Assembly (NCBI RefSeq): GCF_002102255.1
Contig: NZ_LQPH01000011.1
Coordinates: 1-64,000 of the forward strand
DNA length: 64,000 nt
Source of the DNA: Mycobacterium nebraskense
GTDB lineage: Bacteria; Actinomycetota; Actinomycetes; Mycobacteriales; Mycobacteriaceae
Direction of reading: 5' to 3'
Under the pieces are notes generated by a model. It was not told the origin of the DNA, did no database searches, and saw only the letters and a program-made list of their open reading frames with translations. Below, piece by piece: positions 1 through 8,711 of this stretch. Position numbers and translations under genes: made by a program. The stretch's first letter is position 1. Each line of letters begins with the position of its first letter.

Positions 1-93
1 CACCGAGCCTACGAGCCAGACACCAGGTGATCAGGATCCAACCACCGCACCACGCGGCAACCTCACCCTGACACTGACTCCAAGCCTAGTGCG

Positions 94-109
94 CGGGGCC
101 GAGACCCCG
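94..109 (-). terminator. weak hairpin 3' of selD
   Basis: A 5-bp GC stem (CGGGG/CCCCG) with a 6-base loop lies 7 bases beyond the selD stop on the selD strand. No clear U-run follows, so termination is only a possibility. Nothing else is recognisable in bases 1-115. Confidence 0.25.
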
Positions 110-115
110 AGGAGG

Positions 116-1129
116 TCAGCGCACCACGATCGTGTGCTCGCCGCGCGCCACCAGCTCCCCGATCACGGGCGCGCCCGGGATCTCGCCGGCGATCAGCAGC
201 CCGCCCGAGGTTTGCGCGTCGGCGAGCAACAGGGCCTCGTCCTCGCCGACGGCGGACAGGTCGACGTGCGGCGCCACCCAGTCCAGGTTGCGTCGCGTGC
301 CCCCGCTGACGTAGCCGGCCGCCAGCGCCTCCCGCGCGCCCTGAAGGTAGGGCACCGCCGCGGCGTCGACGATCGCCGTCACGCCGCTGGCCCGCGCCAG
401 CTTGTGCAGATGCCCGAGCAGGCCGAAACCCGTTATGTCCGTAGCACATTCGACACCGGCGGCCAACGCCGCGGCGGCCGCATCGGCGTTGAGCGTGGTC
501 ATCGCCTGGATCGCCTGTTCGAAGCGCTCGCCCGTGGCCTTGTGCCTGCTGTTGAGCACGCCGACGCCGAGCGGCTTGGTCAGCGACAGCGGCGTGCCGG
601 GCTTGCCGGAGTCGTTGCGCAACAACCGGTTCGGGTCCGCGATTCCGGTGACCGCCAGCCCGTACTTCGGCTCCGGGTCGTCGACGCTGTGGCCGCCCGC
701 GAGGTGGCAGCCGGCCAGGTCGCAGACGTCCAGCCCGCCGCGCAGCGTCTCGGCCGCCAGCTCGAACGGCAGCACATCGCGAGGCCAGCCCAGCAGATTC
801 ACCGCCACCACCGGACGCCCGCCCATCGCGTAGACGTCGGACAGCGCGTTGGTGGCCGCGATGCGGCCCCAGTCGTAGGCGTCGTCGACCACCGGGGTGA
901 AGAAGTCCGTCGTCGCGATCAGCGCCGTCCCACCCTCGATGCGCACCACCGCGGCGTCGTCGCCGTGCTCCAGGCCGACCAGCAACTGGCCGACCGGGTT
1001 ACGCGGCGCGCTCGCCCCCAGCCCGCGGACCACATCCTCCAGCTCGCCCGGCGGGATCTTGCAGGCGCAGCCGCCACCGTGGGCGTACTGAGTCAGTCGG
1101 TAGGTCACGGGATACATAATTGTCGCCAT
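116..1129 (-). CDS. selD: selenide, water dikinase SelD
   Basis: Makes selenophosphate, the selenium donor for Sec-tRNA, from selenide and ATP. The protein is 337 residues, the normal SelD length. Near the N terminus is the catalytic loop GGGCACKIPP: this enzyme uses Cys where many SelD proteins carry Sec or Cys, and the conserved Lys follows two residues later. Further AIR-synthase-family signatures are GDDAAV, TTDFFTPVVDD and the C-terminal DAQTSGGLL. The ATG at 1129 is chosen; an in-frame ATG four codons later (1117) is an alternative. The reading frame stays open far upstream, but that extension is antisense to selA and tRNA-Sec and is not coding. The gene starts only 7 bases from the divergent tRNA-Sec, so any promoters must overlap the neighbouring genes. 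Family assignment is secure. Confidence 0.96.
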   Translation of the reverse strand: MATIMYPVTYRLTQYAHGGGCACKIPPGELEDVVRGLGASAPRNPVGQLLVGLEHGDDAAVVRIEGGTALIATTDFFTPVVDDAYDWGRIAATNALSDVYAMGGRPVVAVNLLGWPRDVLPFELAAETLRGGLDVCDLAGCHLAGGHSVDDPEPKYGLAVTGIADPNRLLRNDSGKPGTPLSLTKPLGVGVLNSRHKATGERFEQAIQAMTTLNADAAAAALAAGVECATDITGFGLLGHLHKLARASGVTAIVDAAAVPYLQGAREALAAGYVSGGTRRNLDWVAPHVDLSAVGEDEALLLADAQTSGGLLIAGEIPGAPVIGELVARGEHTIVVR

Positions 1130-1136
1130 GGTCCGA

Positions 1137-1231
1137 GGAGGCGTCTCCGGTCTGGTGACCGGCGCGGTCTTCAAAACCGTCGAACGGCAGACGCTGCCGC
1201 TGGCGGGTTCGATTCCCGTCCGCCTCCGCCA
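1137..1231 (+). tRNA. selC: tRNA-Sec (anticodon UCA)
   Basis: A 95-nt gene including encoded CCA (1229-1231). GGAGGCG at 1137-1143 pairs with CGCCTCC at 1221-1227, with G as discriminator. The anticodon stem GCGGT/ACCGT encloses loop CTTCAAA, giving anticodon TCA, which reads UGA. A long variable arm with stem ACGGCAG/CTGCCGC and T-arm GGTTCGATT complete the Sec-type fold. It sits between divergent selD and selA and is probably transcribed with selA-selB. Length, anticodon, variable arm and neighbours all agree. Confidence 0.97.
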
Positions 1232-1249
1232 TACTTCTTCGAGCCTGCA

Positions 1250-2530
1250 ATGAGTGACCCGCGCCGGCGGGTGCCGCGCACCGACGTGCTGCTCGCCGAT
1301 CCGCGCCTGGTCGAAGCCCAGCGGGTGCTGGGCCGAGCGCTGGTGAAATCCGTGATCGCCGACGCGCAACAGCGGGCGCGCGCCGGGGAAATCGAGCCCG
1401 AGTTCGTCGCCGAGCACGCCGTCGCCGCGCTCCCACCCACCGCGTCGAGCCTGCGGCCGGTCATCAACGCCACCGGTGTGCTGGTACACACCAATTTGGG
1501 CCGGGCGCCGCTGTCGCGGGCCGCCGTCGACGCGGTGGTCGCCGCGGCCGGGACCACGGATGTGGAGTTGGATCTGGCGACGGGCCGCCGCGGCCGCCGC
1601 GGCCGGGGCGCGCTGGCCGCGCTGGCCCGGGCGGTGCCCACCGCCGAGGGCGTGCACGTGGTCAACAACAACGCCGCCGCGCTGCTGCTGGCCGCGCTCA
1701 CGCTGGCGCCGGGCAAGGAGATCGTGCTCAGCCGCGGCGAGCTGGTCGAGATCGGCGACGGGTTCCGCATCCCCGAGCTGCTGGCCTCCACCGGATCGCG
1801 GCTGCGCGAGGTCGGAACGACCAACCGCACCAGCCTGCGCGACTATGTCGAGGCGATCGGGCCGCAGACCGGTTTCGTCCTGAAGGTTCACCCGTCCAAC
1901 TTCCACGTCACCGGGTTCACCTCGGCGGTCGGCGTGGCCGAATTGGCGAAGCTGGGCGTCCCCCTGGTGGTCGACATCGGCTCCGGGCTGCTGGCCCCGC
2001 ATCCCCTGCTGCCCGACGAGCCCGACGCGACGTCCACGCTGCGCGACGGCGCGGACCTGGTCACCGCGAGCGGCGACAAGCTGCTCGGGGGCCCGCAGGC
2101 CGGCCTGCTCCTCGGCGACGCCGAGCTCATCGAGCGGCTGCGTCGCCATCCGGCGGCGCGCGCCCTGCGGGTCGACAAGCTCACCCTCGCCGCGCTGGAA
2201 GCGACCCTGACGGGCCCGCCACCGCCGGTCGCCGAGGCGTTGGTCGCCGACGTGGCCGAGTTGCGCGCCCGTGCCGAGTCGCTCGCCGCCGAGCTGCCGG
2301 ACGCGGAGGCGGTGGATTGCGTCGCGGCCATCGGCGGCGGCGGCGCACCGGACGTCGAATTGCCCAGCGCCGCCGTGAGCTTGCCCGAGTCCTACGCGGC
2401 CGCGCTGCGCGCAGCCAGCCCGCCGGTCGTCGGTCGCATCGAGGCCGGCCGGTGCCTGCTCGACCTACGCACCGTGGCGCCCGAAGACGACGCACTGCTG
2501 GCCTCGGCGGTGCTGGCATGTTCGTCCTAG
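1250..2530 (+). CDS. selA: L-seryl-tRNA(Sec) selenium transferase SelA
   Basis: PLP-dependent enzyme converting Ser-tRNA(Sec) to Sec-tRNA(Sec) with selenophosphate. 426 residues, slightly shorter than the roughly 460 of E. coli SelA. Visible family signatures are RPVINATGVLVHTNLGRAPL near residue 70, the glycine-rich RGRRGRG, and VTASGDKLLGGPQAG, whose Lys is the expected PLP anchor. The ATG at 1250 is chosen because it follows the tRNA-Sec CCA end by 18 bases; the longer upstream frame would run through the tRNA. The last 13 bases overlap selB, so the two are probably translationally coupled. Confidence 0.96.
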   Translation: MSDPRRRVPRTDVLLADPRLVEAQRVLGRALVKSVIADAQQRARAGEIEPEFVAEHAVAALPPTASSLRPVINATGVLVHTNLGRAPLSRAAVDAVVAAAGTTDVELDLATGRRGRRGRGALAALARAVPTAEGVHVVNNNAAALLLAALTLAPGKEIVLSRGELVEIGDGFRIPELLASTGSRLREVGTTNRTSLRDYVEAIGPQTGFVLKVHPSNFHVTGFTSAVGVAELAKLGVPLVVDIGSGLLAPHPLLPDEPDATSTLRDGADLVTASGDKLLGGPQAGLLLGDAELIERLRRHPAARALRVDKLTLAALEATLTGPPPPVAEALVADVAELRARAESLAAELPDAEAVDCVAAIGGGGAPDVELPSAAVSLPESYAAALRAASPPVVGRIEAGRCLLDLRTVAPEDDALLASAVLACSS

Positions 2531-4227
2531 CCACCGCCGGGCACGTCGACCACGGCAAGTCGACCCTGCTGCACCGGCTCACCGGCATGTGGCCGGACCG
2601 GCTGGCCGAGGAGCGGCGCCGCGGCCTGACGATCGACCTCGGCTTCGCCTGGACCGAGATCGGCGGCCGCCAGCTCGCGTTCGTCGACGTGCCCGGCCAC
2701 GAACGGTTCGTGACCAACATGCTGGCCGGGGTGGGCGCCGTCCCGGCCGTCGTGTTCGTCGTCGCCGCCACCGAGGGCTGGATGCCACAGTCCGACGAAC
2801 ACCTCGCGGCGCTCGACGCCCTCGGGGTCCGCCACGGGCTGCTGGTGATCAGCAAGGCCGACCTCGCCGATCCGGGTCCGGCCATCGGGCAGGCGCGCGA
2901 ACGGTTCGCCGCCACCTCGCTCGCCGACGTTCCCGTCGCGATCGGCACCGACCTCGAGCGGGTGCGCGCGGAACTGCTGGCGCTGACCGACCGGCTGCCG
3001 GCCCCGGACCCCGAGGCCGACGTCCGGCTGTGGGTCGACCGGAGCTTCACCGTCCGGGGCACGGGCACGGTGGTGACGGGCACGCTAGCGGCCGGGACGG
3101 TCCGGGTGGGCGACGAGCTGGAACACGCCGGCCGCCGCGTCGCGGTGCGCGGGCTGCAATCGCTGGGCCGTGATCAGACGGCGGTCGGCGCGGTCGCGCG
3201 CGTCGCGCTGAACCTGCGCGGCGTGGACCGCCAGCACATCGGTCGCGGCGACACCGTTCGGACGCCGGGCGTGTGGTTGGACACCGCGGAGATCGACGTT
3301 GCCCTGCGGTCGGCGGACGCGCTGCACCGCCAGCTGGTGCTGCACATCGGGTCCGCGGCCGTGCCGGTGCAGGTGCGCCAGCTGGGGGAGGCCGCGGCGC
3401 GGCTGCGCTTGGCGAAGCCCCTACCGCTGCGTGTCGGAGACGTCGGGCTGCTGCGCGATCCCGGGGAGCACCGGATTGCGGCGGGGATCGAAGTGCTCGA
3501 CGTCCGACCGCCGGCGCTGCGCCGCCGCGGCGCGGCGCGGCAGCGCGCCGCGGAGCTGGCGACCGGCCGGGCCCGCCCGCCCGCCTGCGCCCGGGTGGCC
3601 GAACTGCGGGCAATGGGCCTGCCGCTTTCCGGGCGCCGGGTGGGCGACTGGGTGGTGGACCCCGACTGGTGGGCCGGGCGGCGCGAGTGCGCGACCGCGG
3701 CGGTGCGGCGCTGGTCCGACGACTACGACATCGCGGCGGGGATGCCGCTGGAGACGCTGCGCCAACGGGTCGGGCTGCCCGCCGCCGAATTACTGCCGAG
3801 GCTGCTCGAGGGCACCGGCCTTGAAGTGGCCGACGGGTTGGTCCGCTCGCCGGGGGCGGCCCTGCCGGCCCGCGTCGACAAGGCGGTGCGCACCATCGAG
3901 GAGTGGCTGGCCGCCGAGCCCTTTCGGGCGCCGGAGGCCGACGAACTGGCTGACCTCAAGCTCGGACCCCGGGAGCTGGCCGCGGCGGTGCGCGCCGGGC
4001 GGCTGACGCGGATCGCCGACGGCGTCGTCCTGGGATCCGGCGTGCTGGACCGGGCGGCCGGCGTCCTCGCCACGCTGCCGCAGCCGTTCACCGTCAGCGA
4101 CGCGCGCCGCGCACTGGGCACCACCCGCCGGGTCGCCGTGCCGTTGCTGGAGCAGCTCGACGCCCGGCGCGTCACCAGGCGGGCCCCGGACGGCACCCGG
4201 GTGGTGGTCTCTACAGCCGCTCCTTGA
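2518..4227 (+). CDS. selB: selenocysteine-specific elongation factor SelB
   Basis: GTPase that delivers Sec-tRNA to ribosomes paused at a UGA with a SECIS hairpin. 569 residues. The G1 motif GHVDHGKST is at the extreme N terminus, followed by RRRGLTIDLGFAW (switch I), DVPGHERF (G3) and SKAD (G4, in place of the usual NKxD). EF-Tu-like beta-barrel domains follow (VDRSFTVRGTGTVVTGTL). The C-terminal third fits the winged-helix repeats that bind SECIS RNA. The start ATG lies inside the selA 3' end. The 3' end overlaps the convergent YqeY gene by 17 bases. Confidence 0.96.
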   Translation: MFVLATAGHVDHGKSTLLHRLTGMWPDRLAEERRRGLTIDLGFAWTEIGGRQLAFVDVPGHERFVTNMLAGVGAVPAVVFVVAATEGWMPQSDEHLAALDALGVRHGLLVISKADLADPGPAIGQARERFAATSLADVPVAIGTDLERVRAELLALTDRLPAPDPEADVRLWVDRSFTVRGTGTVVTGTLAAGTVRVGDELEHAGRRVAVRGLQSLGRDQTAVGAVARVALNLRGVDRQHIGRGDTVRTPGVWLDTAEIDVALRSADALHRQLVLHIGSAAVPVQVRQLGEAAARLRLAKPLPLRVGDVGLLRDPGEHRIAAGIEVLDVRPPALRRRGAARQRAAELATGRARPPACARVAELRAMGLPLSGRRVGDWVVDPDWWAGRRECATAAVRRWSDDYDIAAGMPLETLRQRVGLPAAELLPRLLEGTGLEVADGLVRSPGAALPARVDKAVRTIEEWLAAEPFRAPEADELADLKLGPRELAAAVRAGRLTRIADGVVLGSGVLDRAAGVLATLPQPFTVSDARRALGTTRRVAVPLLEQLDARRVTRRAPDGTRVVVSTAAP

Positions 4228-4675
4228 CCGCCGTCGACAATCGGGCCCCGTCGGCCTTGCCGGCCGCGATCGCGGTGGCCGCCTTCATCACCATGCCCAT
4301 CTGCTTCATGCTCGGGCGCTCACCGATCTCCTCGGCGACCTGGGCGATGGCGGTGTCGGCGACGTCGGCCAGCTCGGCCTCGGTGAGCGGCGTCGGCAAA
4401 TATTCGTCGATGACGCGCGCCTCGGCGTGCTCGTTGGCGGCGAGCTCCCCGCGGCCGTTCTGGGTGTAGATCTCCGCTGACTCGGCACGCTTGCGGGATT
4501 CCCTCGCCAGCACCTTGATGACTTCGTCGTCGGAGAGATCTCTGGCCTGTTTGCCGGATACTTCCTCGGTTTGGATCGCGGCGAGCAGTAGGCGCAGCGT
4601 CGCCGTGCGCAGCTTGTCCTTGCTCTTCATCGCATCGGTCAGGTCGGCCCGCAGCCGGGATTTGAGTTCGGCCAT
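4211..4675 (-). CDS. GatB/YqeY domain protein (Rv3688c-like)
   Basis: A 154-residue stand-alone YqeY protein, related to the C-terminal tRNA-binding region of GatB/GatE amidotransferase subunits; its precise role is unknown. Signatures are the N-terminal LKSRLRADLTDAMKSKD, LRLLLAAIQTEEV, an acidic DLSDDEVIKVLARESRKR segment and the C-terminal MGMVMKAATAIAAGKADGARLS. ATG 4675 gives the MAELKSRL start; the frame continues upstream to 4786 without homology-like sequence. Convergent overlap with selB (4211-4227). Confidence 0.9.
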   Translation of the reverse strand: MAELKSRLRADLTDAMKSKDKLRTATLRLLLAAIQTEEVSGKQARDLSDDEVIKVLARESRKRAESAEIYTQNGRGELAANEHAEARVIDEYLPTPLTEAELADVADTAIAQVAEEIGERPSMKQMGMVMKAATAIAAGKADGARLSTAVKERL

Positions 4676-4787
4676 GCCAGAGACGCTACGCGCCGGCAGC
4701 CTGGCCATGATTGAGAAATGCCCGGACCACCGACAGGATGGAGCCCATGACGAACGACGGGCCCGCCCGCAAACGCCGCGGAACACG

Positions 4788-5921
4788 GTGAGCGCACCGC
4801 CACCTGGCTATCCGGTTGGGCCGCCACCGGGTTACGGCCCGCCCCCGCCCGGCTACGGCCCACCGCCCGGCTACGGCCCACCACCCGGCTACGGGCCCCC
4901 GGCAGGATACGGGCCGCCGCCGTGGCAATACCGCCCGCCGCAACTGGTTCCGGGAGCGGTCAAACCCGGCATCATCCCGCTGCGGCCGCTGACCCTGGGC
5001 GATATCTTCAACGGCGCGGTCGGCTACGTCCGGGCCAATCCGAAGGCGACGCTGGGGCTGACCGCCATCGTGGTGGTGATCATCCAGATCGTCACGAAGG
5101 TCGCCGTCTTCGGGCCATTGGCGGCCTACGGCAGGTTGACGACCGATCACGCCAGGGAGCTGAGCACCGGGGTCCTCGGTGCCTGGTTGACGTCGATGGG
5201 CGCCGGCGTCCTGGTCGCCTGGCTGGGCGGCATGCTGCTGTCCGGGATGCTCACCGTCATCGTCGGGCGCGCGGTGTTCGGGTCGCCGATCACCATCGGG
5301 GAGACGTGGACCAAGATCCGTGGGCGCCTGCTGCCGTTGCTCGGTCTCGCTGTGCTGGAAGGCGCCGCGATCGCGGTTGTCGTGGGCCTGGTGGCGGTGA
5401 TCGTCGCGGTGCTGGCGGCGATCGGCAGCGCCGCGGCGGTGGTCGTCCTGGGCCTGCCGCTGGCGCTGGCCGTGATCGCGTTGCTGGTGTACCTGTACAC
5501 GGTGGTGCTATTCGCGCCCGTACTGATCGTGCTGGAGCGGCTGCCCGTCCTCGACGCCATCACCCGATCGTTCGCGCTGGTCCGCAACGGCTTTTGGCGG
5601 GTGCTGGGCATCCGGGCGCTGACGCTCCTGGTGACATCCGTGGTCGCGGGCGCCGTGGCCGTGCCGTTCAATATCGTCAGCCAGTTCTTCCTGATCACCT
5701 CGTCCACCTCGGCTTTCCTGGTCAGCACCGCGGTCGCGTCGGTGGGCGCCGCGATCGGCGAGATCATCACCGCGCCTTTCAACGCGGGCGTCATCGCGCT
5801 GCTCTATACCGACCGCCGGATGCGCGCCGAGGCCTTCGATCTGGTGCTGCAGACCGGCGCCGCCGGCGGGCCGTACGCGGCCGGCTCCACCGATAATCTC
5901 TGGCTGACGCGGCCGGTCTGA
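4788..5921 (+). CDS. proline-rich polytopic membrane protein (Rv3689-like)
   Basis: 377 residues. Residues 1-55 are built from PPPGYGP-type repeats, giving a flexible, probably cytoplasmic tail. The rest is a multispanning membrane domain with about six hydrophobic segments, including ATLGLTAIVVVIIQIVTKV and a long Ala/Val stretch near the middle, resembling the membrane domain found near glycerophosphodiester phosphodiesterases. GTG 4788 is chosen because it opens directly on the proline-rich repeat. An ATG at 4747 is in another frame and closes after 14 codons. It is first in a chain of five same-strand genes (membrane protein, DUF4129, DUF4350, MoxR, DUF58). Function unknown; a membrane role with the MoxR system is inferred from context. 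Confidence 0.82.
   Translation: MSAPPPGYPVGPPPGYGPPPPGYGPPPGYGPPPGYGPPAGYGPPPWQYRPPQLVPGAVKPGIIPLRPLTLGDIFNGAVGYVRANPKATLGLTAIVVVIIQIVTKVAVFGPLAAYGRLTTDHARELSTGVLGAWLTSMGAGVLVAWLGGMLLSGMLTVIVGRAVFGSPITIGETWTKIRGRLLPLLGLAVLEGAAIAVVVGLVAVIVAVLAAIGSAAAVVVLGLPLALAVIALLVYLYTVVLFAPVLIVLERLPVLDAITRSFALVRNGFWRVLGIRALTLLVTSVVAGAVAVPFNIVSQFFLITSSTSAFLVSTAVASVGAAIGEIITAPFNAGVIALLYTDRRMRAEAFDLVLQTGAAGGPYAAGSTDNLWLTRPV
4803..4915 (+). repeat. in-frame PPPGYGP-coding repeats
   Basis: About five imperfect copies of an 18-21-base unit reading CCGCCCGGCTACGGCCCA or close variants. They encode the Pro-Gly-Tyr N terminus of the membrane protein, and copy number may differ between strains. Confidence 0.7.
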
Positions 5922-5935
5922 GGACGAGTGAGACA

Positions 5936-6589
5936 GTGCCCTCCATCGACATCGACCGCGATGCCGCGCATCAGGCCGCGCAGGACGAGCTCAACAAACC
6001 GATCTACGCCAAAGGCTCCGCCGACCAACAGCTAGCCGAATGGCTGAACGAGACGATTTATCGGCTGCTGCAGAAGACGTCCTCGCTGCCCGGCGGATGG
6101 CTTACGGCGACGGTGCTTTTCATCATGCTGGCGATCGCGCTGGCGGCTGCCGTCCACCTCGCGCGGCGTACCATGCGCACCAACCGCGGCGGCGACTACC
6201 AGTTGTTCGAAGCCGCCCAACTAACCGCGGCCCAGCATCGTGCGACCGCCGAAAGCTATGCGGCGCAAGGTGAGTGGGCCGCGGCGATTCGTCACCGGCT
6301 GCGGGCGGTCGCCCGCCAGCTCGAGGAGACCGGCGTGCTCAACCCGGCGCCCGGCCGCACCGCCAACGAGCTGGCCTCTGACGCCGGCACCGCATTACCC
6401 CATCTCGCGGGCGAATTATCGCAGGCGGCAACGGCTTTCAACGACGTCACCTACGGCGAGCAACCCGGAACACCGAGCGCATATCGGATGATCGCGGACC
6501 TCGACGACCACCTGCGGTCCCGCTCGGCGGCCGTCCTCGCGGGGCCGGGGCAACCCGCCGCGCCCGACTCGTGGGCGCAGGTGCGGTGA
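5936..6589 (+). CDS. DUF4129 membrane protein (Rv3690-like)
   Basis: 217 residues, the same length I recall for Rv3690. One clear transmembrane helix (WLTATVLFIMLAIALAAAVHLA, residues about 57-78) is followed by a cytoplasmic DUF4129 region with AAIRHRLRAVARQLEETGVL, PGRTANELA and FNDVTYG, a family pattern also found beside transglutaminase and MoxR/DUF58 genes. GTG 5936 lies 14 bases after the previous stop. Its stop overlaps the next start as TGATG, implying coupled translation. Molecular function is unknown; context suggests it acts with the MoxR ATPase at the membrane. Confidence 0.88.
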   Translation: MPSIDIDRDAAHQAAQDELNKPIYAKGSADQQLAEWLNETIYRLLQKTSSLPGGWLTATVLFIMLAIALAAAVHLARRTMRTNRGGDYQLFEAAQLTAAQHRATAESYAAQGEWAAAIRHRLRAVARQLEETGVLNPAPGRTANELASDAGTALPHLAGELSQAATAFNDVTYGEQPGTPSAYRMIADLDDHLRSRSAAVLAGPGQPAAPDSWAQVR

Positions 6590-7734
6590 TGGCGACCATC
6601 GGGCGTCCCCGAGCCGCCGCCCCGACGGCGGTGCAGCGCCGGCGGTCCTGGCGCTGGGTGATCCTCACCCTGGTCGTGCTCGCCACCATCGCCGGCGCCG
6701 ATGCCTACCTGACCGCGCCGCGGCCCGGCGCGCGCATGGATCCCGCGTCGACGGGGCCCGACGGTACCCATGCGCTGGTGGCGCTGCTGCGCGGCGGCGG
6801 GGTCGACGTCGTGGTGGCCGACGGCATCGCCGGCGTCGAACGAGCGGCGCGCCCGGACGCGCTGATCCTGGTGGCGCAGAGCCAATACCTGACCGACCCG
6901 CTGCTGGACCGGTTGGCGAAGGCGCCCGGCGATCTGCTTCTCGTTGAGCCGACGGCGCGCACCCGCGAGGCACTGATGCCCGGCCTGCACCTCTCGGCGG
7001 CCGACACGTTCGACACCGACCCCGATTGCACTCTGCGCGAGGCCACCCGGGCCGGGCCGGTTCGATTCGGCCCCAGCGATACCTACCGCGCTACCGATGG
7101 CCGGGCGATGACCCGTTGCTACCACGGTGCGCTGATCCGCTTCCGGGATGGCGGGCGGACCATCACCGCGGTCGGCAGCTCTGACTTCCTGACCAACGGC
7201 GCCCTGTTGCAGGCGGGCAACGCCGCCCTGGCGATGAACCTCGCGGGCGCCCGGCCCCGGCTCGTCTGGTACGCGCCCCACCGCGTCGAGGGTGAGTCTT
7301 CGCCGCCGGGCTCGATTACCGACCTCATCCCGCAGAACGTCACGTGGATCGTCTGGCAGCTGTGCCTGGTCGTGCTGCTGGTCGCCCTGTGGCGGGGCCG
7401 GCGGCCCGGCCCGCTGGTCGCCGAGGAGCTGCCCGTCGTGGTGCGCGCGTCGGAGACAGTCGAGGGCCGCGGCCGGCTGTACCGTTCCCGCCGGGCGCGC
7501 GATCGCGCCGCCGCGGCGCTGCGCACCGCCACACTGCAGCGGCTGCTGCCCCGGCTGGGTCTGAGCACCGGGGCGCCGGCGCCGGCGGTGGCGGCCGCGG
7601 TGGCCGGGCGCAGCGGGGCCGATCCGGCATTCGTTTCCTACCAGCTGTTCGGCCCGCCCCCGGCGACCGATGACGACCTGTTACAACTTGCCCGTGCGCT
7701 CGACGACATCGAAAGGCAGGTCACACGGACGTGA
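6589..7734 (+). CDS. DUF4350-type membrane protein (Rv3691-like)
   Basis: 381 residues. An N-terminal helix (WRWVILTLVVLATIAGADAYL, about 21-41) is followed by an extracytoplasmic GATase-like DUF4350 domain containing TGPDGTHALVALLRGGGVDV and DFLTNGALLQAGNAALAMNLAG. A second helix (WIVWQLCLVVLLVALW) precedes a basic cytoplasmic tail. ATG 6589 overlaps the DUF4129 stop; the adjacent in-frame GTG at 6586 is an alternative. The stop overlaps the moxR start as GTGA. Likely a membrane partner of the MoxR system; exact role unknown. Confidence 0.85.
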   Translation: MATIGRPRAAAPTAVQRRRSWRWVILTLVVLATIAGADAYLTAPRPGARMDPASTGPDGTHALVALLRGGGVDVVVADGIAGVERAARPDALILVAQSQYLTDPLLDRLAKAPGDLLLVEPTARTREALMPGLHLSAADTFDTDPDCTLREATRAGPVRFGPSDTYRATDGRAMTRCYHGALIRFRDGGRTITAVGSSDFLTNGALLQAGNAALAMNLAGARPRLVWYAPHRVEGESSPPGSITDLIPQNVTWIVWQLCLVVLLVALWRGRRPGPLVAEELPVVVRASETVEGRGRLYRSRRARDRAAAALRTATLQRLLPRLGLSTGAPAPAVAAAVAGRSGADPAFVSYQLFGPPPATDDDLLQLARALDDIERQVTRT

Positions 7735-8711
7735 CACAGTCCCCATCCCCCGCCCAGACCCCCACCGCTGAGTCGGCGCGAGACGCGCTGTTGGCGTTGC
7801 GTACCGAGCTGGCCAAGGCCGTCGTCGGGCAGGAGGGGGTGGTCAGCGGCCTGGTGATCGCGCTGCTGTGCCGCGGTCATGTGCTGTTGGAAGGCGTTCC
7901 GGGAGTGGCGAAGACGCTGCTGGTCCGGGCGCTGGCGGCCGCGCTGCAATTGGAGTTCAAGCGGGTGCAGTTCACCCCCGACCTGATGCCCGGCGACGTC
8001 ACGGGTTCGCTGGTCTACGACGCGCGCACCGCCGCGTTCGCGTTCCGGCCCGGCCCGGTGTTCACCAATCTGCTGTTGGCCGACGAGATCAACCGGACCC
8101 CGCCCAAAACCCAGGCCGCGCTGCTCGAGGCGATGGAAGAGCGCCAGGTCAGCGTGGAAGGCGTGGCCCAGCCACTGCCCGACCCGTTCATCGTCGCCGC
8201 GACCCAGAACCCCGTCGAATACGAGGGCACCTACCAGCTGCCCGAAGCGCAGCTGGATCGATTCCTGCTCAAGCTGAATGTGACTCTGCCGCCGCGGGAT
8301 TCGGAGATCGCCATCCTCAGTCGGCACGCCCACGGCTTCGATCCCCGCGACCTGTCGGCGATCAAACCGGTGGCCGGGCCCACCGAACTGGCGGCCGGAC
8401 GCGACGCCGTGGGGCACGTGCTGGTCGCCGACGAGGTCCTGGGCTACATCGTCGACATCGTCGGGGCCACCCGCTCCTCCCCCGCGCTGCAGCTGGGCGT
8501 CTCGCCGCGCGGGGCGACCGCGCTGCTGGCCACGGCCCGTTCCTGGGCCTGGTTGTCCGGCCGCAACTACGTCACCCCCGACGACGTGAAGGCCATGGCC
8601 CGCCCGACGCTGCGGCACCGGGTGATGCTGCGCCCCGAGGCCGAGCTCGAAGGGGCCACGCCCGACGGCGTGCTCGACGGGATCTTGGCGTCGGTTCCGG
8701 TGCCGCGCTAG
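7731..8711 (+). CDS. moxR2: MoxR-family AAA+ ATPase (Rv3692/MoxR2-like)
   Basis: 326 residues, the standard MoxR length. Walker A is GVPGVAKT, Walker B is LLADEINRTPPKTQAALLEAM, sensor 1 is AATQNPVEYEGTYQLPEAQLDRF, and a C-terminal lid with sensor 2 follows. MoxR ATPases act as chaperone-like factors for VWA-domain and envelope complexes. The start is a GTG overlapping the DUF4350 stop and the end overlaps the DUF58 GTG by one base, so four genes form one coupled unit. The symbol follows M. tuberculosis naming by synteny. Confidence 0.93.
   Translation: MTQSPSPAQTPTAESARDALLALRTELAKAVVGQEGVVSGLVIALLCRGHVLLEGVPGVAKTLLVRALAAALQLEFKRVQFTPDLMPGDVTGSLVYDARTAAFAFRPGPVFTNLLLADEINRTPPKTQAALLEAMEERQVSVEGVAQPLPDPFIVAATQNPVEYEGTYQLPEAQLDRFLLKLNVTLPPRDSEIAILSRHAHGFDPRDLSAIKPVAGPTELAAGRDAVGHVLVADEVLGYIVDIVGATRSSPALQLGVSPRGATALLATARSWAWLSGRNYVTPDDVKAMARPTLRHRVMLRPEAELEGATPDGVLDGILASVPVPR

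Noticed and set aside
1130..2149. Minus-strand extension of the selD frame to a 677-residue ORF
   Set aside because: The extra part is antisense to tRNA-Sec and selA and has no protein-like sequence. GC-rich third positions keep such frames open.
4747..4791. ATG at 4747 as start of the proline-rich membrane protein
   Set aside because: It is in a different frame and closes after 14 codons; the GTG at 4788 is in the coding frame.
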